A stretch of DNA of 48,241 nt from an uncultured Oscillospiraceae bacterium (GCA_900539425.1 UQBX01000019.1:1-48241); one strand, 5' to 3'. Numbered from the stretch's first letter, positions 1 to 8,340 are shown. Notes: a model not told the origin generated them from the letters alone. Numbers and translations are program-made.

Positions 1-7
1 TTTTTTC

Positions 8-36
8 TTGCAAAAAATAAGCAAAAAATATATAAT
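8..36 (+). promoter_or_regulatory. Sigma-A promoter of rimM-trmD
   Basis: TTGCAA (8-13) and TATAAT (31-36) are separated by 17 nt, about 15 nt before the rimM start. The pair therefore has its own promoter, in addition to any read-through from genes before the window. Confidence 0.65.
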
Positions 37-51
37 GTTTTTGGTGATTTG

Positions 52-561
52 ATGAAACAGTTTCTTGAAGTCGGCAAAATTATCAATACACACGGTATCA
101 GAGGCGAATTGAAGATACAGCCTTGGTGCAACGGCATCGATTTTATAAAGCAGCTTGATACTTTGTATCTTGATGAAAACGGCACAAATGCGCTTGAAGT
201 TGTGTCTGTGCGTGAGCATAAAAACTGCGCAGTTGTCAGATTTTCGGGTATAGACAGTATTGAAAGCGCGGAAAAATACAAAAACCGTGTTCTTTACTGC
301 AACCGTGACGATGCTGAAATTGATGAAGGCGCAAATTATATTCAGGATATTATAGGCTGTATGGTTAAAGACGCAAATAACGGTGCTGAGTATGGCAAAG
401 TGCTTGATGTACTTAATTACGGTGCGTCAGATATTATTGAAATAGAAAAAGACGGCAAAAAAAGTTATGTGCCTCTTATTGAAGATATTGTGAAAAAAAT
501 TGACTGTGAAAGCGCAGTTGTTGAAATAATACCTATGAAAGGCCTTTTTGATGAGAATTGA
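52..561 (+). CDS. rimM: Ribosome maturation factor RimM
   Basis: RimM binds the 30S subunit through ribosomal protein S19 and assists maturation of the 16S rRNA head. The 169-residue product has the family length. Its N-terminal RimM domain opens with the signature VGKIINTHGIRGE (about residues 7-19), and a PRC-barrel domain fills roughly residues 90-165. I chose the ATG at 52; a TTG directly before it is in frame but looks less likely. The end overlaps trmD by 11 nt, so the two are translationally coupled, as is usual for rimM-trmD. The usual neighbour rpsP would lie before the window if present. Confidence 0.95.
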   Translation: MKQFLEVGKIINTHGIRGELKIQPWCNGIDFIKQLDTLYLDENGTNALEVVSVREHKNCAVVRFSGIDSIESAEKYKNRVLYCNRDDAEIDEGANYIQDIIGCMVKDANNGAEYGKVLDVLNYGASDIIEIEKDGKKSYVPLIEDIVKKIDCESAVVEIIPMKGLFDEN

Positions 562-1279
562 TATTATGACCCTCTTTCCCGATATGTGCCTTGCGTATCT
601 CGGGGAAAGTATTATAGGCAGAGCAAGAGCGGCGGGTAAAGTGCAGATAGAGTGTACTGATATACGCGATTACACGCTTGATAAGCACCGCCGTGTAGAC
701 GATACGCCTTACGGCGGCGGAATGGGAATGATAATGCAGGCTCAGCCGATTTATGACTGCTATCAGGATATATGCAGAAAAACGGAAACAAAGCCTCATC
801 TCATCTATCTTACTCCTCAGGGCAAAACACTTACTCAGGAAAGAGTTAAAGAGCTTGCTCAGCTTGATAACATAGCACTTTTATGCGGCCATTATGAGGG
901 TGTAGATGAGCGTGTTATAGAGGAACTTCAGCCGGAGGAAATATCGGTGGGTGATTATGTGCTTACAGGCGGTGAATTACCCGCTCTGATAGTTGCGGAT
1001 GCGGTTTCAAGAATGATACCCGGAGTCCTTTCAAATGATGATTGCTTTACTGAGGAAAGCCATTATTCTTCGCTTTTGGAGTATCCTCAGTACACACGTC
1101 CGTTTGAGTGGCGCGGCAGAAAAGTTCCCGAAGTTCTTACAACAGGTCATCACGCGAATGTGGATAAATGGCGCAGAGAGCAGTCCCTTGAAAGAACGGC
1201 TCAGCGCAGGCCTGATATGCTCGAAAAAGCACAGCTTACGGCGAAGGATATCAAGTTTCTGTCCGATTTGAAACGATAA
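551..1279 (+). CDS. trmD: tRNA (guanine-37-N1)-methyltransferase TrmD
   Basis: TrmD uses S-adenosylmethionine to methylate N1 of G37 next to the anticodon, which prevents +1 frameshifting. The 242-residue protein shows the SPOUT trefoil-knot signatures YEGVDER (115-121) and SVGDYVLTGGE (132-142), and the early motif RVDDTPYGGGMGM (48-60). The ATG at 551 lies inside the end of rimM, where the two reading frames overlap by 11 nt. In many Firmicutes rplS follows trmD; here it does not, and an HPr gene with its own promoter comes next. The assignment is secure from motifs, length and context. Confidence 0.96.
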   Translation: MRIDIMTLFPDMCLAYLGESIIGRARAAGKVQIECTDIRDYTLDKHRRVDDTPYGGGMGMIMQAQPIYDCYQDICRKTETKPHLIYLTPQGKTLTQERVKELAQLDNIALLCGHYEGVDERVIEELQPEEISVGDYVLTGGELPALIVADAVSRMIPGVLSNDDCFTEESHYSSLLEYPQYTRPFEWRGRKVPEVLTTGHHANVDKWRREQSLERTAQRRPDMLEKAQLTAKDIKFLSDLKR

Positions 1280-1363
1280 ATAAAAATTATGTGAATTTTG
1301 CACAAATCGGGGCACAATATTTTGTGTTTAATTTATAAGTCATACGAACTTTGCCGCAACACA

Positions 1364-1391
1364 TTGACCTAAACGGTTTTAGTGGTATAAT
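1364..1391 (+). promoter_or_regulatory. Promoter of the HPr gene
   Basis: TTGACC (1364-1369) and TATAAT (1386-1391) are separated by 16 nt. They lie about 60 nt before the HPr start, which has a GAGAGG ribosome binding site at 1436-1441. Confidence 0.75.
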
Positions 1392-1449
1392 ATGTAATAC
1401 AGTTAAAAGGCAAATAACTTTTTAATTCTTGAAATGAGAGGTTTTTAGT

Positions 1450-1713
1450 ATGTTTGTTAAAGATGTAACGGTTGAGAATCAGGTAGGGCTCCATGCCCGT
1501 CCGGCAACATTCTTTATTCAGAAAGCCAATGAATTCAAGTCCTCCATCTGGGTTGAAAAAGAGGAGAGAAGAGTTAACGCAAAATCCTTACTCGGCGTAC
1601 TTTCACTCGGCATTATGGGCGGAACAGATATTCGCATTATTGCAGACGGCTCTGACGAGGAAGAGGCTGTTGAGGGCCTTGTTGCTCTTGTTAAAAGCGG
1701 CTTTACAGAGTAA
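1450..1713 (+). CDS. ptsH: Phosphocarrier protein HPr
   Basis: This 87-residue protein carries the HPr fold. His15 in GLHARPA is the residue phosphorylated by Enzyme I for transfer to sugar-specific EIIA proteins. Ser46 in NAKSLLGVLSLG is the regulatory site used by HPr kinase/phosphorylase in Firmicutes, linking the protein to CcpA carbon repression. The presence of His15 separates it from the paralogue Crh, which lacks it. It stands alone between its own promoter and terminator, with no Enzyme I or PTS permease gene in the window. Its role may therefore be partly regulatory, but that is inference. Confidence 0.93.
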   Translation: MFVKDVTVENQVGLHARPATFFIQKANEFKSSIWVEKEERRVNAKSLLGVLSLGIMGGTDIRIIADGSDEEEAVEGLVALVKSGFTE

Positions 1714-1732
1714 GATTGTAAAAAATCAGGCA

Positions 1733-1762
1733 GGCACGGTGCATGGGCGCCGTGCTTTTTTT
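1733..1762 (+). terminator. Intrinsic terminator after the HPr gene
   Basis: GCACGG (1734-1739) pairs with CCGTGC (1750-1755) and a run of seven T follows. It isolates the HPr transcript from uvrC. Confidence 0.8.
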
Positions 1763-1763
1763 C

Positions 1764-1792
1764 TTTACCTTGCGATTTATATGTGTTACAAT
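1764..1792 (+). promoter_or_regulatory. Possible promoter of uvrC
   Basis: TTTACC (1764-1769) and TACAAT (1787-1792) have a 17-nt spacer and lie just after the HPr terminator, 32 nt before the uvrC start. The match is moderate. Confidence 0.5.
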
Positions 1793-1824
1793 AATCGCGC
1801 AAATTTTTTTGACGGGTGAAATCA

Positions 1825-3645
1825 ATGACTGAAAAGGAACTCCGTAAAAAAGCAATGGCACTTCCGCTGCAGCCGGGAGTGTATATAATGAAAAATAAGG
1901 ATAAAAAAATAATATATATCGGCAAGGCGAAAAAACTGAAAAACAGGGTCTCATCCTATTTCGGTTCGCATGCAGGCCATTCTTTAAAAGTAATCAGAAT
2001 GGTTGAGAACGTAGACGATTTTGATTATATCCTTGTTGACACAGAGTTTGAGGCGCTAGTGCTGGAATGTTCGCTTATCAAACAGCATATGCCCAAATAC
2101 AATATTTTGCTTAAAGACGATAAAGGCTATAATTATATTAAAATTACAAAAGGTGATTTCCCGCGCATATCTGAATGTAAACGAATTGATGATGACGGCG
2201 CAGAATATATCGGCCCCTATATTTCAGGCTTTTCAGTAAAGCAGGCAGTAGAGGAAACACTCAAGATTTTCAAGCTTCCAAGGTGCAGCAAAAGTTTTCC
2301 CCGTGATTACGGTAAATCCCGCCCGTGCCTTAATGGATTTATGGGAATTTGCTGTTCTCCCTGCGCAGGTAAAATAACTCAGCAGGAATACGCCAAAACA
2401 GTTGCAGATGCTGTAGCTTTCCTTAAAGGGGGAAGCAAAGCGTCGGTTCGTGATATGACAGCCAAAATGAACGAACTTTCAGAGGAAATGAAGTTTGAGG
2501 AGGCGGCAAAGCTCAGAGACAGGATAAGAGCCATCAAAAACCTTGAGGAAAGGCAGAAAGTCGTTTCCATAAATGTTCCTGAGGAGGACGTTTTTGCCAT
2601 AGTTAACGGCAAGAAAAAGGCGTGCTTTGAGGTATTGCGTTTCAAAAACGGCAAGCTCAGCGACACAGAGTTTTGGCTTATTGATTCACAGGACGATCTT
2701 AAAAATGCCCGCCTTGAACTTATTGAGCGTTACTACTCAATGCGCTCTGATATCCCGTCAAGGATAGCGGTTGACGGCGAGATTGAAGATGAAGAACTGC
2801 TCAGGGAATTTCTTGAAACGCAGAGAGGCAAAAAGGTGGAGTTTATTCATCCGCAGAAAGGCGAGCATCTTTCAATTTTGAATATGTGTATAAAGAACGC
2901 TAATGAGCATCTTGCGCAGAATGAAGGCCGCCTCGGACGTGAGTTTGCCGCGCTTGAGGAGCTTGCCTCGCTTTTAGGGCTTCCTAAACCGCCCGAGTAT
3001 ATTGAAAGTTATGATATTTCTCATACTTTCGGTGCGGACAATGTTGCGGGAATGGTTGTCTTTCATAACGGCAGACCGATGAAATCGGCATATAAACGCT
3101 TTGCCGTAAAGGGTTTTGACGGTCAAAACGATGTAGGCTCAATGAATGAAGTGCTCACCAGGCGGTTTAATCATTACTACAATGATGAAGACGGCAGCAC
3201 TTTCAAAATTCTGCCCGATCTTATTCTGCTTGACGGAGGTCAGCCTCAGGTCAATGCAGTTCTTCCCGTTATCAGCAAAATGAATTTATCCGTTCCTGTT
3301 TTCGGAATGGTTAAGGATAATAAGCACCGTACCCGCGCGATTGCGTTCGGCGGCGGGGAGATAGAGATAAATTCACACCGAGCGGCATTTACGCTTGTTT
3401 CAAATATTCAAGAGGAAGTTCACCGCTTCGCTGTTTCCTATCACCATAAAAAACATACTAAAAGCACTTTTTCATCGGGTCTTATGCAGATAGAGGGAAT
3501 AGGGGAGAAAAAAGCCAAAGCGCTTTTGAAATATTTCAAGACAATTTCTTCCATAAAAGAACAATCGGAGCAAAGCCTTTCGGAATGTCCGTCAATCAGC
3601 AAAAAAGACGCGCGTAATATTTACGATTTTTATCATAAATTGTAA
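1825..3645 (+). CDS. uvrC: Excinuclease ABC subunit C (UvrC)
   Basis: UvrC makes both incisions around a DNA lesion in nucleotide excision repair after UvrB has bound the damage. The 606-residue protein has family length and all expected parts in order: a GIY-YIG nuclease domain with GVYIMKNKDKKIIYIGKAKK (about 18-37); a cysteine cluster around residues 152-175 of the kind reported to hold a 4Fe-4S cluster; a UVR coiled coil for UvrB contact (about 200-235); an RNase H-like 5' nuclease domain; and a C-terminal helix-hairpin-helix with IEGIGEKKAKALL. The start is the ATG at 1825, behind GGGTG at 1814; a GTG at 1816 is in frame but would bury that site. No terminator is visible at the 3' end. 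Confidence 0.96.
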   Translation: MTEKELRKKAMALPLQPGVYIMKNKDKKIIYIGKAKKLKNRVSSYFGSHAGHSLKVIRMVENVDDFDYILVDTEFEALVLECSLIKQHMPKYNILLKDDKGYNYIKITKGDFPRISECKRIDDDGAEYIGPYISGFSVKQAVEETLKIFKLPRCSKSFPRDYGKSRPCLNGFMGICCSPCAGKITQQEYAKTVADAVAFLKGGSKASVRDMTAKMNELSEEMKFEEAAKLRDRIRAIKNLEERQKVVSINVPEEDVFAIVNGKKKACFEVLRFKNGKLSDTEFWLIDSQDDLKNARLELIERYYSMRSDIPSRIAVDGEIEDEELLREFLETQRGKKVEFIHPQKGEHLSILNMCIKNANEHLAQNEGRLGREFAALEELASLLGLPKPPEYIESYDISHTFGADNVAGMVVFHNGRPMKSAYKRFAVKGFDGQNDVGSMNEVLTRRFNHYYNDEDGSTFKILPDLILLDGGQPQVNAVLPVISKMNLSVPVFGMVKDNKHRTRAIAFGGGEIEINSHRAAFTLVSNIQEEVHRFAVSYHHKKHTKSTFSSGLMQIEGIGEKKAKALLKYFKTISSIKEQSEQSLSECPSISKKDARNIYDFYHKL

Positions 3646-3662
3646 AAATAATATTTCAAAAC

Positions 3663-3691
3663 TTGACTACGGCAATGTTGAAATGTATAAT
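3663..3691 (+). promoter_or_regulatory. Promoter of the rsmD-coaD operon
   Basis: TTGACT (3663-3668) and a perfect TATAAT (3686-3691) are separated by 17 nt. A leader of about 55 nt follows, with two mutually exclusive short hairpins described in the findings. Confidence 0.8.
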
Positions 3692-3755
3692 GTAATGTGT
3701 ATAAATTCAGGCGGGTGTAAATGTTTTCCGCCGGTTTGCGCGGTGATTTATTATG

Positions 3756-4292
3756 ATGCGTGTTATTACCGGCAGCGCAAGGGGCAGACGCCTTTATACC
3801 CTGCCCGGAGATGATGTTACAAGGCCTACTTCGGAAAGCGTTAAAGAAGCGCTTTTCAGTATGCTTCAGTTTGATATAGAAGGTAAAAGGGTGCTCGATC
3901 TGTTTGCAGGTTCGGGTCAGCTTGGTATTGAAGCTATTTCGCGCGGCGCGTCCGAATGTGTTTTTGTTGAGCTTGATAAGAGCGCCAGGGCAATAGTTGA
4001 GCGCAATATCAGTAAATGCGGATTTACACAGGTGTCACGGGTCATTCCGGCAAACGCAGAGAATTATGCAGCTTCCTGCCCTGCGTTTGATATCGTTTTT
4101 TTAGACCCTCCTTATAATAAAGGGCTTGTGCAGAAAGTTCTTCCACTGCTTGAAAGCAGGGTAAGCGAAAATGCGCTTATCGCATGCGAAACAGCGGCAA
4201 ATGAGGAACTTCCCGAAAGTGTCGGTTCGCTCAGTGTAATACGAAACAAGCGTTACGGTAAAACAAGAATAACCCTTTACCGAAAGGATTAA
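3756..4292 (+). CDS. rsmD: 16S rRNA (guanine-966-N2)-methyltransferase RsmD
   Basis: RsmD methylates G966 of 16S rRNA during 30S assembly. The roughly 178-residue protein starts with the family opening RVITGSARGRRL, has the SAM-binding motif LDLFAGSGQLGIEA (about 47-60) and the catalytic DPPY (about 114-117) typical of N-methyltransferases acting on exocyclic amino groups. Two ATG codons stand side by side at 3753 and 3756; I take the second because it gives the usual MRVI start, but either could be used from the GCGGTG site at 3740-3745. It is followed 5 nt later by coaD, a widely conserved pairing. Confidence 0.93.
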   Translation: MRVITGSARGRRLYTLPGDDVTRPTSESVKEALFSMLQFDIEGKRVLDLFAGSGQLGIEAISRGASECVFVELDKSARAIVERNISKCGFTQVSRVIPANAENYAASCPAFDIVFLDPPYNKGLVQKVLPLLESRVSENALIACETAANEELPESVGSLSVIRNKRYGKTRITLYRKD

Positions 4293-4297
4293 AAATA

Positions 4298-4789
4298 ATG
4301 AAAATCGCAATATGCCCGGGCAGTTTTGACCCGGTTACTCTCGGCCACATCGATATAATAGAACGTGCCGCAGATCTGTTTGACAAGGTTATAGTTCTTG
4401 TGATGACAAACAGTGAAAAGCACGCCATGTTTTCTACAGATGAGCGTGTAGAGCTTTTAAAAAAATGTGTAAAAAAGGAAAATGTGGAAATAGATACTTA
4501 TAACGGACTCCTTGTTAATTACGCTGAACAAATAGGAGCGGTGGCAATCGTTAAAGGGCTTAGGGCCGTGTCTGATTTTGATTATGAGTTTCAGCAGGCT
4601 CTTACAAATAAAAGCCTTTTGCCGGAGTTAGAAACGGTATTTCTTACCGCAAAGAGTATGAATATGTTTCTTTCCTCCAGCATGGTTAAAGAGGTCTGCC
4701 GGCTTGACGGGGATATATCCCGCTTTGTGCCGGAAGAAATTTTGGATGAAGTAGTATTAAGATGCAAAGGAGAAATAAATAATGACTAA
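4298..4789 (+). CDS. coaD: Phosphopantetheine adenylyltransferase CoaD
   Basis: CoaD transfers AMP from ATP to 4'-phosphopantetheine, the penultimate and rate-controlling step of coenzyme A synthesis. The 163-residue protein has the family length, the nucleotidyltransferase signature PGSFDPVTLGHIDII (7-21) including the (H/T)xGH motif, KGLRAVSDFDYE in the substrate pocket and SSSMVKEV near the C-terminus. The ribosome binding site GAAAGGA lies inside the end of rsmD. Its last 8 nt overlap the next gene, a coiled-coil protein, indicating coupled translation. Confidence 0.96.
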   Translation: MKIAICPGSFDPVTLGHIDIIERAADLFDKVIVLVMTNSEKHAMFSTDERVELLKKCVKKENVEIDTYNGLLVNYAEQIGAVAIVKGLRAVSDFDYEFQQALTNKSLLPELETVFLTAKSMNMFLSSSMVKEVCRLDGDISRFVPEEILDEVVLRCKGEINND

Positions 4790-5342
4790 TACAGATATTT
4801 TACTTGAAGATCTTGAGGATGTGCTTGATGACGCCACCTCAATGCCGATGACAAAAAAGAGCCTTGTTGATGTGGACAAGATCAAAACCATCATCGAGGA
4901 TATCCGCCTTAATACCCCGCAGGAAACAAAGCAGGCAAAGGCAATAGTTGATTCCAGAAACAGTATTCTTGACGAGGCTAAAAAAGAGGCTGATGAGATA
5001 ATTGCTCAGGCTCAGGCTCAGGCAAGAGAACTCGTTGCGCGTGATCAGATCACACAGACTGCTCAGGCTGAGGCTGCCGATATAATGGCTAAGGCAAAAG
5101 AAGAAGGCGAAGCATATATTCAGGATGCTAAAAACCAGGCTTCCGAGATTCTCGGCGATGCTACTACCAAGGCAAACGATATGCTTACAAATGCCCAGAA
5201 CAAGAGCAGGGAAATGCTTACAGCTGTAAACAATTATGCTGATGATACTCTGCTTGCAATTGATGATTCTCTCTATAAGGCTCTTGCCGATGTAAGAAGA
5301 ATACGTCAGGGTCTTAATAATAAGAGAGGCACAAACGAGTAA
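4782..5342 (+). CDS. Alanine/glutamate-rich coiled-coil protein of unknown function
   Basis: The 186-residue product has no signal peptide or membrane segment. From about residue 58 to 165 it is a nearly continuous helix rich in Ala, Gln, Glu and Lys, with short repeats such as QAQAQA, resembling the stalk of ATP synthase subunit B/E or DivIVA-like scaffolds without being either. The N-terminal 50 residues (DILLEDLEDVLDDAT onward) are acidic and look like a separate docking segment. Its ATG overlaps the end of coaD by 8 nt, and such proteins are, to my knowledge, common after coaD in related clostridia. A structural or division-related role is possible; I cannot assign one. Confidence 0.8.
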   Translation: MTNTDILLEDLEDVLDDATSMPMTKKSLVDVDKIKTIIEDIRLNTPQETKQAKAIVDSRNSILDEAKKEADEIIAQAQAQARELVARDQITQTAQAEAADIMAKAKEEGEAYIQDAKNQASEILGDATTKANDMLTNAQNKSREMLTAVNNYADDTLLAIDDSLYKALADVRRIRQGLNNKRGTNE

Positions 5343-5358
5343 TAAAAGGTTTTAAGCT

Positions 5359-5826
5359 TTGCATTTTGTTTCACTTGATACTCCGCTCGGAAAAGCAGGC
5401 GTGTATGAGCAGGGCGGAAAAATAATCCGTGTTTCGTTTTCATTAAGTGAAAAAGAGCCCGAGTTTCAGCCGTCACGCTTAGCGCGTGAGGCGGCAGAGC
5501 AGTTGAGCGAATATTTCCGGGGTAAAAGAAAAGAGTTTGAACTCCCTTTATCGTTTGACGGCGTTACTCCGTTTCAGAGGAAAGTGTATTCTCAGCTTTT
5601 GAAAGTCGGGTACGGTAAAACAGTGTCTTATAAGGACATTGCATCAAAGATCGGAAATGATAATGCTGCGCGTGCAGTAGGCACAGCGCTTAATAAAAAT
5701 CCGCTTCTCATACTTGTACCGTGTCACAGAGTGGTCGGTGCTGACGGCAGTTTGACCGGCTTTGCCTGCGGAATTGATAAAAAACGTTTTTTACTTGAAC
5801 TTGAAAAGAATAATATTCAGTGTTGA
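5359..5826 (+). CDS. ogt: Methylated-DNA--protein-cysteine methyltransferase
   Basis: This enzyme removes alkyl groups from O6 of guanine by a suicide transfer to its own cysteine. The 155-residue protein has the catalytic PCHRV motif with Cys122, the recognition-helix Arg of AARAVG (103-108) and the Asn of LNKNPLLILVPCHRV. No Ada regulatory domain is present, so it is the short Ogt/MGMT form. It starts with TTG at 5359 behind AAAAGG (5344-5349); no ATG or GTG lies in frame upstream. It is the last gene of the rsmD-coaD operon and ends at a bidirectional terminator. Confidence 0.93.
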   Translation: MHFVSLDTPLGKAGVYEQGGKIIRVSFSLSEKEPEFQPSRLAREAAEQLSEYFRGKRKEFELPLSFDGVTPFQRKVYSQLLKVGYGKTVSYKDIASKIGNDNAARAVGTALNKNPLLILVPCHRVVGADGSLTGFACGIDKKRFLLELEKNNIQC

Positions 5827-5833
5827 ATTAACA

Positions 5834-5870
5834 AAAAAGGACTGTGTTGATACACAGTCCTTTTTGTTTT
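5834..5870. terminator. Bidirectional terminator between ogt and the YczE-like gene
   Basis: A near-perfect hairpin (5834-5847 pairs with 5852-5865) has an A-run on one side and a T-run on the other. It can stop the plus-strand ogt operon and the convergent minus-strand gene. Confidence 0.85.
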
Positions 5871-6551
5871 TTATGCTCTTGTAGCATCTGCAACCCGCTC
5901 TTTCAGCGGTTTCAAAATACGTGCAAATAATTTTGTTATAAAACCTACGCAGACAGCTGCCGCAATCGTGCCCTCTCGCACACCTTGAAGTTTGTGAAGC
6001 GCGATAAGCGATATAGCAATAGTTATGCACATCAGTGTTACATCAAATACAACTTTCATATTTCCGAATTTAACAGGCGCCACTTGGCATATTGCAAGAA
6101 CTATACCTTCTCCTGCGTTTGTGATAAGTCCTGCCGCAACTTCAAGGCTTACTCCGAACGCGAGAAACAGAATACCTAATACACAGTATACCCATTGGTT
6201 TAAGTAGTTTGAGTATCCAAGATCCTTTATGATGAATTCAAACAGGTCTATAAGAGCTCCGAATATAAGTGAAGCGGGTATCTGCAGCAGCTGAAATTTA
6301 TCATAATGTTTTCTGAGTATAAGTATCTGAATTACAACGAATAAGCAGTTCATGATAAATGTAGTAGTGCCGGTGCTCAGACCGGACAGATAAGCTGTAA
6401 TGTACGGAACGCTCGAAATGGGCGATACGCCCAGGTTGGCTTTAATGGAAAAGGCTACTCCAAGAGCCATAAAAGCAAGTCCCGCGCATAGAACTGCGCA
6501 TCTCAATATAAACTGTTTTTTGTTTTTTGCCGCTGTTTTTATTGATGTCAT
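5871..6551 (-). CDS. YczE/YitT-like integral membrane protein (COG2364, DUF6198 type)
   Basis: The 226-residue protein has five or six hydrophobic helices from about residue 12 to the end and a short basic C-terminal tail. The second loop region reads ANLGVSPISSVPY, typical of the YczE family, whose biochemical role is not established. The start is the ATG at 6551, preceded at a good distance by GGAGG (minus strand, about 6562-6566); longer in-frame openings ignore this site. It has its own consensus promoter and is monocistronic. Function remains unknown beyond membrane localisation. Confidence 0.8.
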   Translation of the reverse strand: MTSIKTAAKNKKQFILRCAVLCAGLAFMALGVAFSIKANLGVSPISSVPYITAYLSGLSTGTTTFIMNCLFVVIQILILRKHYDKFQLLQIPASLIFGALIDLFEFIIKDLGYSNYLNQWVYCVLGILFLAFGVSLEVAAGLITNAGEGIVLAICQVAPVKFGNMKVVFDVTLMCITIAISLIALHKLQGVREGTIAAAVCVGFITKLFARILKPLKERVADATRA

Positions 6552-6588
6552 TCTATATCTATCCTCCATATTAAATTTTATCCTTGCT

Positions 6589-6617
6589 ATTATAGTCCTG
6601 TCGCTAAATTTTGTCAA
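6589..6617 (-). promoter_or_regulatory. Promoter of the YczE-like gene
   Basis: On the minus strand a perfect TTGACA (6612-6617) and a perfect TATAAT (6589-6594) are separated by 17 nt, the strongest possible sigma-A match. Confidence 0.85.
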
Positions 6618-6661
6618 TATTATCATAATGTAAGAGTATTTTGCGGCTGTAAAGTTACAAC

Positions 6662-6713
6662 TTTGTTAAAAATAAACAAAATCCGGCTTGATTTTTATAT
6701 CAAGCCGGATTTA
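6662..6713 (-). terminator. Intrinsic terminator of the first GPH symporter gene
   Basis: Arms 6679-6692 and 6699-6712 form a 14-bp perfect stem. On the minus strand a T-rich tract (6662-6678) follows. Confidence 0.85.
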
Positions 6714-6758
6714 ATGCTATGTTAGGTTTTTTGTTTAAATTTAACGCTTTTCAGTTTC

Positions 6759-8153
6759 TTATTCAGATGCTTCTTCAGCTCGTTTTTCTGAAATATAATC
6801 ATGAACTTTCTGCTTGAGCTCTCCGTGAAGCTTGAACTTTGTACTGAATACTATGAGCGAAATTATGATGAGAATAGGAGGTATACCGAAACAGATAAAT
6901 CCAATTGCCGTTTTTGTAGCCTCGTTTATTTCACCGCTAAGTATCTGCTCGTTGTAGTTCATTATTCCGAGACCGCCGAAAAGGAATATCGTCTGAATTG
7001 TATATGCCATTTTCTGCAGAAAACCTTTCATAGAGAAGGTTATGCTTTCGTTTCTTGTTCCGTTCTTATATTCACCGTAATCAACTATATCGGCAAGGAA
7101 TACCGTCTGAGCAACAAACATGGAGCCTATGCCTATGCTTGCAAGAATGTAACTTATATCAAGAGCAATCGTGATTTTGAGAACAGGGCCGAAAAGATAC
7201 ATAAGCGCATAGCCTGCTATCGCCATAATCAGCGATATCTGGTAGATTGTGCGGTTTGTGAACTTCTTGCCCAGAACGGGTATTACGAGCAGACCTATAA
7301 CAGAGCCTACAGCGCCGATGATTGAGAAAAGGCTTTGCCCTTTGCTGTCTCCCAAAACATTTGTGAAGTAGTAAACAGCCGTTCCGCTTGTAAGATACCA
7401 GCCTGCGTTTGATATCATTGCGAATATCATAAATACCACTAACTGATCGTTTGAGCCTATTACCTTAAACATCTTTTTAAAGCTGAATTTATCTGTGTTG
7501 TAAACAACTCGGCGCTCTTTTGTAGAAGAAACGCATACCGCGGCAAAGGTTACAAGCAGTACGCCGCATATGATTGCCCACTTTGAAAATCCCGAAGCGC
7601 TGTAACCGTCATCTGTTTTTTCCATGCCGCCGGAAAGAATGGGAAGTACAATCGGGGTCATTACAGTTATTACGCCCTGGCCAAAGCCGCTGAATGTTCT
7701 TGCTACAGTGGAAATCAGATTTCTGTCTTTCGGGTCGTTGGTAAAGCTTGGCACCATAGACCAGTAAGGAATATCCGCCATTGTATTTGTCATTCCCCAA
7801 AGCACATACATAAAGCCTATGTAGATATAAAGCTTCGTTCCGCTCATTCCGAATGAAGTGAAAAGCAGGGAAAGCACAATCGCGTTTGAAGCTGCGCCTA
7901 TAAGTATCCACGGGCGGTATTTGCCCATTTTTGTTTTAGTGCTGTCAACTATTGTGCCCATAATCGGGTCGTTGATTCCGTCCCATATTCTGGCAAGCGG
8001 GGTCAGAATCAGCAAAAAGGCTTCTTTAAGCCCAAGTACGCTGGACAGGTAGTAGGAAAGATACGAGTAAAAAAGCCCGTAAGAAAGGTCAAGACCAATC
8101 GCGCCTACGCCGTATCCGATTTTCTCCCTCCATGTGGTTTTGTAATCGGCCAT
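6759..8153 (-). CDS. GPH-family sugar:cation symporter (MelB-like, MFS fold)
   Basis: The 464-residue protein has about 12 transmembrane helices and the hallmark GPH loop WDGINDPIMGTIVDSTKTKMGKY split around residues 57-80, with the cation-site acidic residues seen in MelB. Members move melibiose, xylosides, glucuronides or other glycosides with Na+ or H+. The start is the ATG at 8153 behind AAGGAG. It is monocistronic, with its own promoter and terminator, and transcribed away from the mraZ cluster. No glycosidase is adjacent, so the substrate cannot be named. A second GPH member lies at 31395-32861. Confidence 0.9.
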   Translation of the reverse strand: MADYKTTWREKIGYGVGAIGLDLSYGLFYSYLSYYLSSVLGLKEAFLLILTPLARIWDGINDPIMGTIVDSTKTKMGKYRPWILIGAASNAIVLSLLFTSFGMSGTKLYIYIGFMYVLWGMTNTMADIPYWSMVPSFTNDPKDRNLISTVARTFSGFGQGVITVMTPIVLPILSGGMEKTDDGYSASGFSKWAIICGVLLVTFAAVCVSSTKERRVVYNTDKFSFKKMFKVIGSNDQLVVFMIFAMISNAGWYLTSGTAVYYFTNVLGDSKGQSLFSIIGAVGSVIGLLVIPVLGKKFTNRTIYQISLIMAIAGYALMYLFGPVLKITIALDISYILASIGIGSMFVAQTVFLADIVDYGEYKNGTRNESITFSMKGFLQKMAYTIQTIFLFGGLGIMNYNEQILSGEINEATKTAIGFICFGIPPILIIISLIVFSTKFKLHGELKQKVHDYISEKRAEEASE

Positions 8154-8203
8154 TTTTCTGCCTGCTCCTTTCGTAAATAAAATAAAAATGCAACGTATAA
8201 AGA

Positions 8204-8232
8204 ATTATAACATATAAAAGCAATTTGCACAA
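8204..8232 (-). promoter_or_regulatory. Promoter of the first GPH symporter gene
   Basis: On the minus strand TTGTGC (8227-8232) and TATAAT (8204-8209) have a 17-nt spacer. A small palindrome GCAATTTGC (8220-8228) touches the -35 box and could be part of an operator. Confidence 0.6.
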
Positions 8233-8295
8233 TAAAACGCATATAAGGATAAATATTACAATTCAGTTACAAATTTTACCTCCTTCAATTTGCCC

Positions 8296-8324
8296 TTGAC
8301 ATATCCTGCTTATCCTATTATAAT
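8296..8324 (+). promoter_or_regulatory. Strong promoter of the mraZ division and cell-wall operon
   Basis: A perfect TTGACA (8296-8301) and a perfect TATAAT (8319-8324) are separated by 17 nt. Transcription should start near 8331, giving an untranslated leader of about 85 nt. Confidence 0.9.
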
Positions 8325-8340
8325 TAAGTCAATAGGTGCA

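Noticed and set aside
1518..1925. 135-codon minus-strand open frame across HPr, the terminator and the uvrC start
   Set aside because: It spans a terminator and two promoters on the other strand and shows no conserved motif.
6801..7325. 174-codon open frame antisense to the first GPH symporter
   Set aside because: Shadow frame with tyrosine/cysteine-rich composition and no start signal; the symporter on the other strand is clear.
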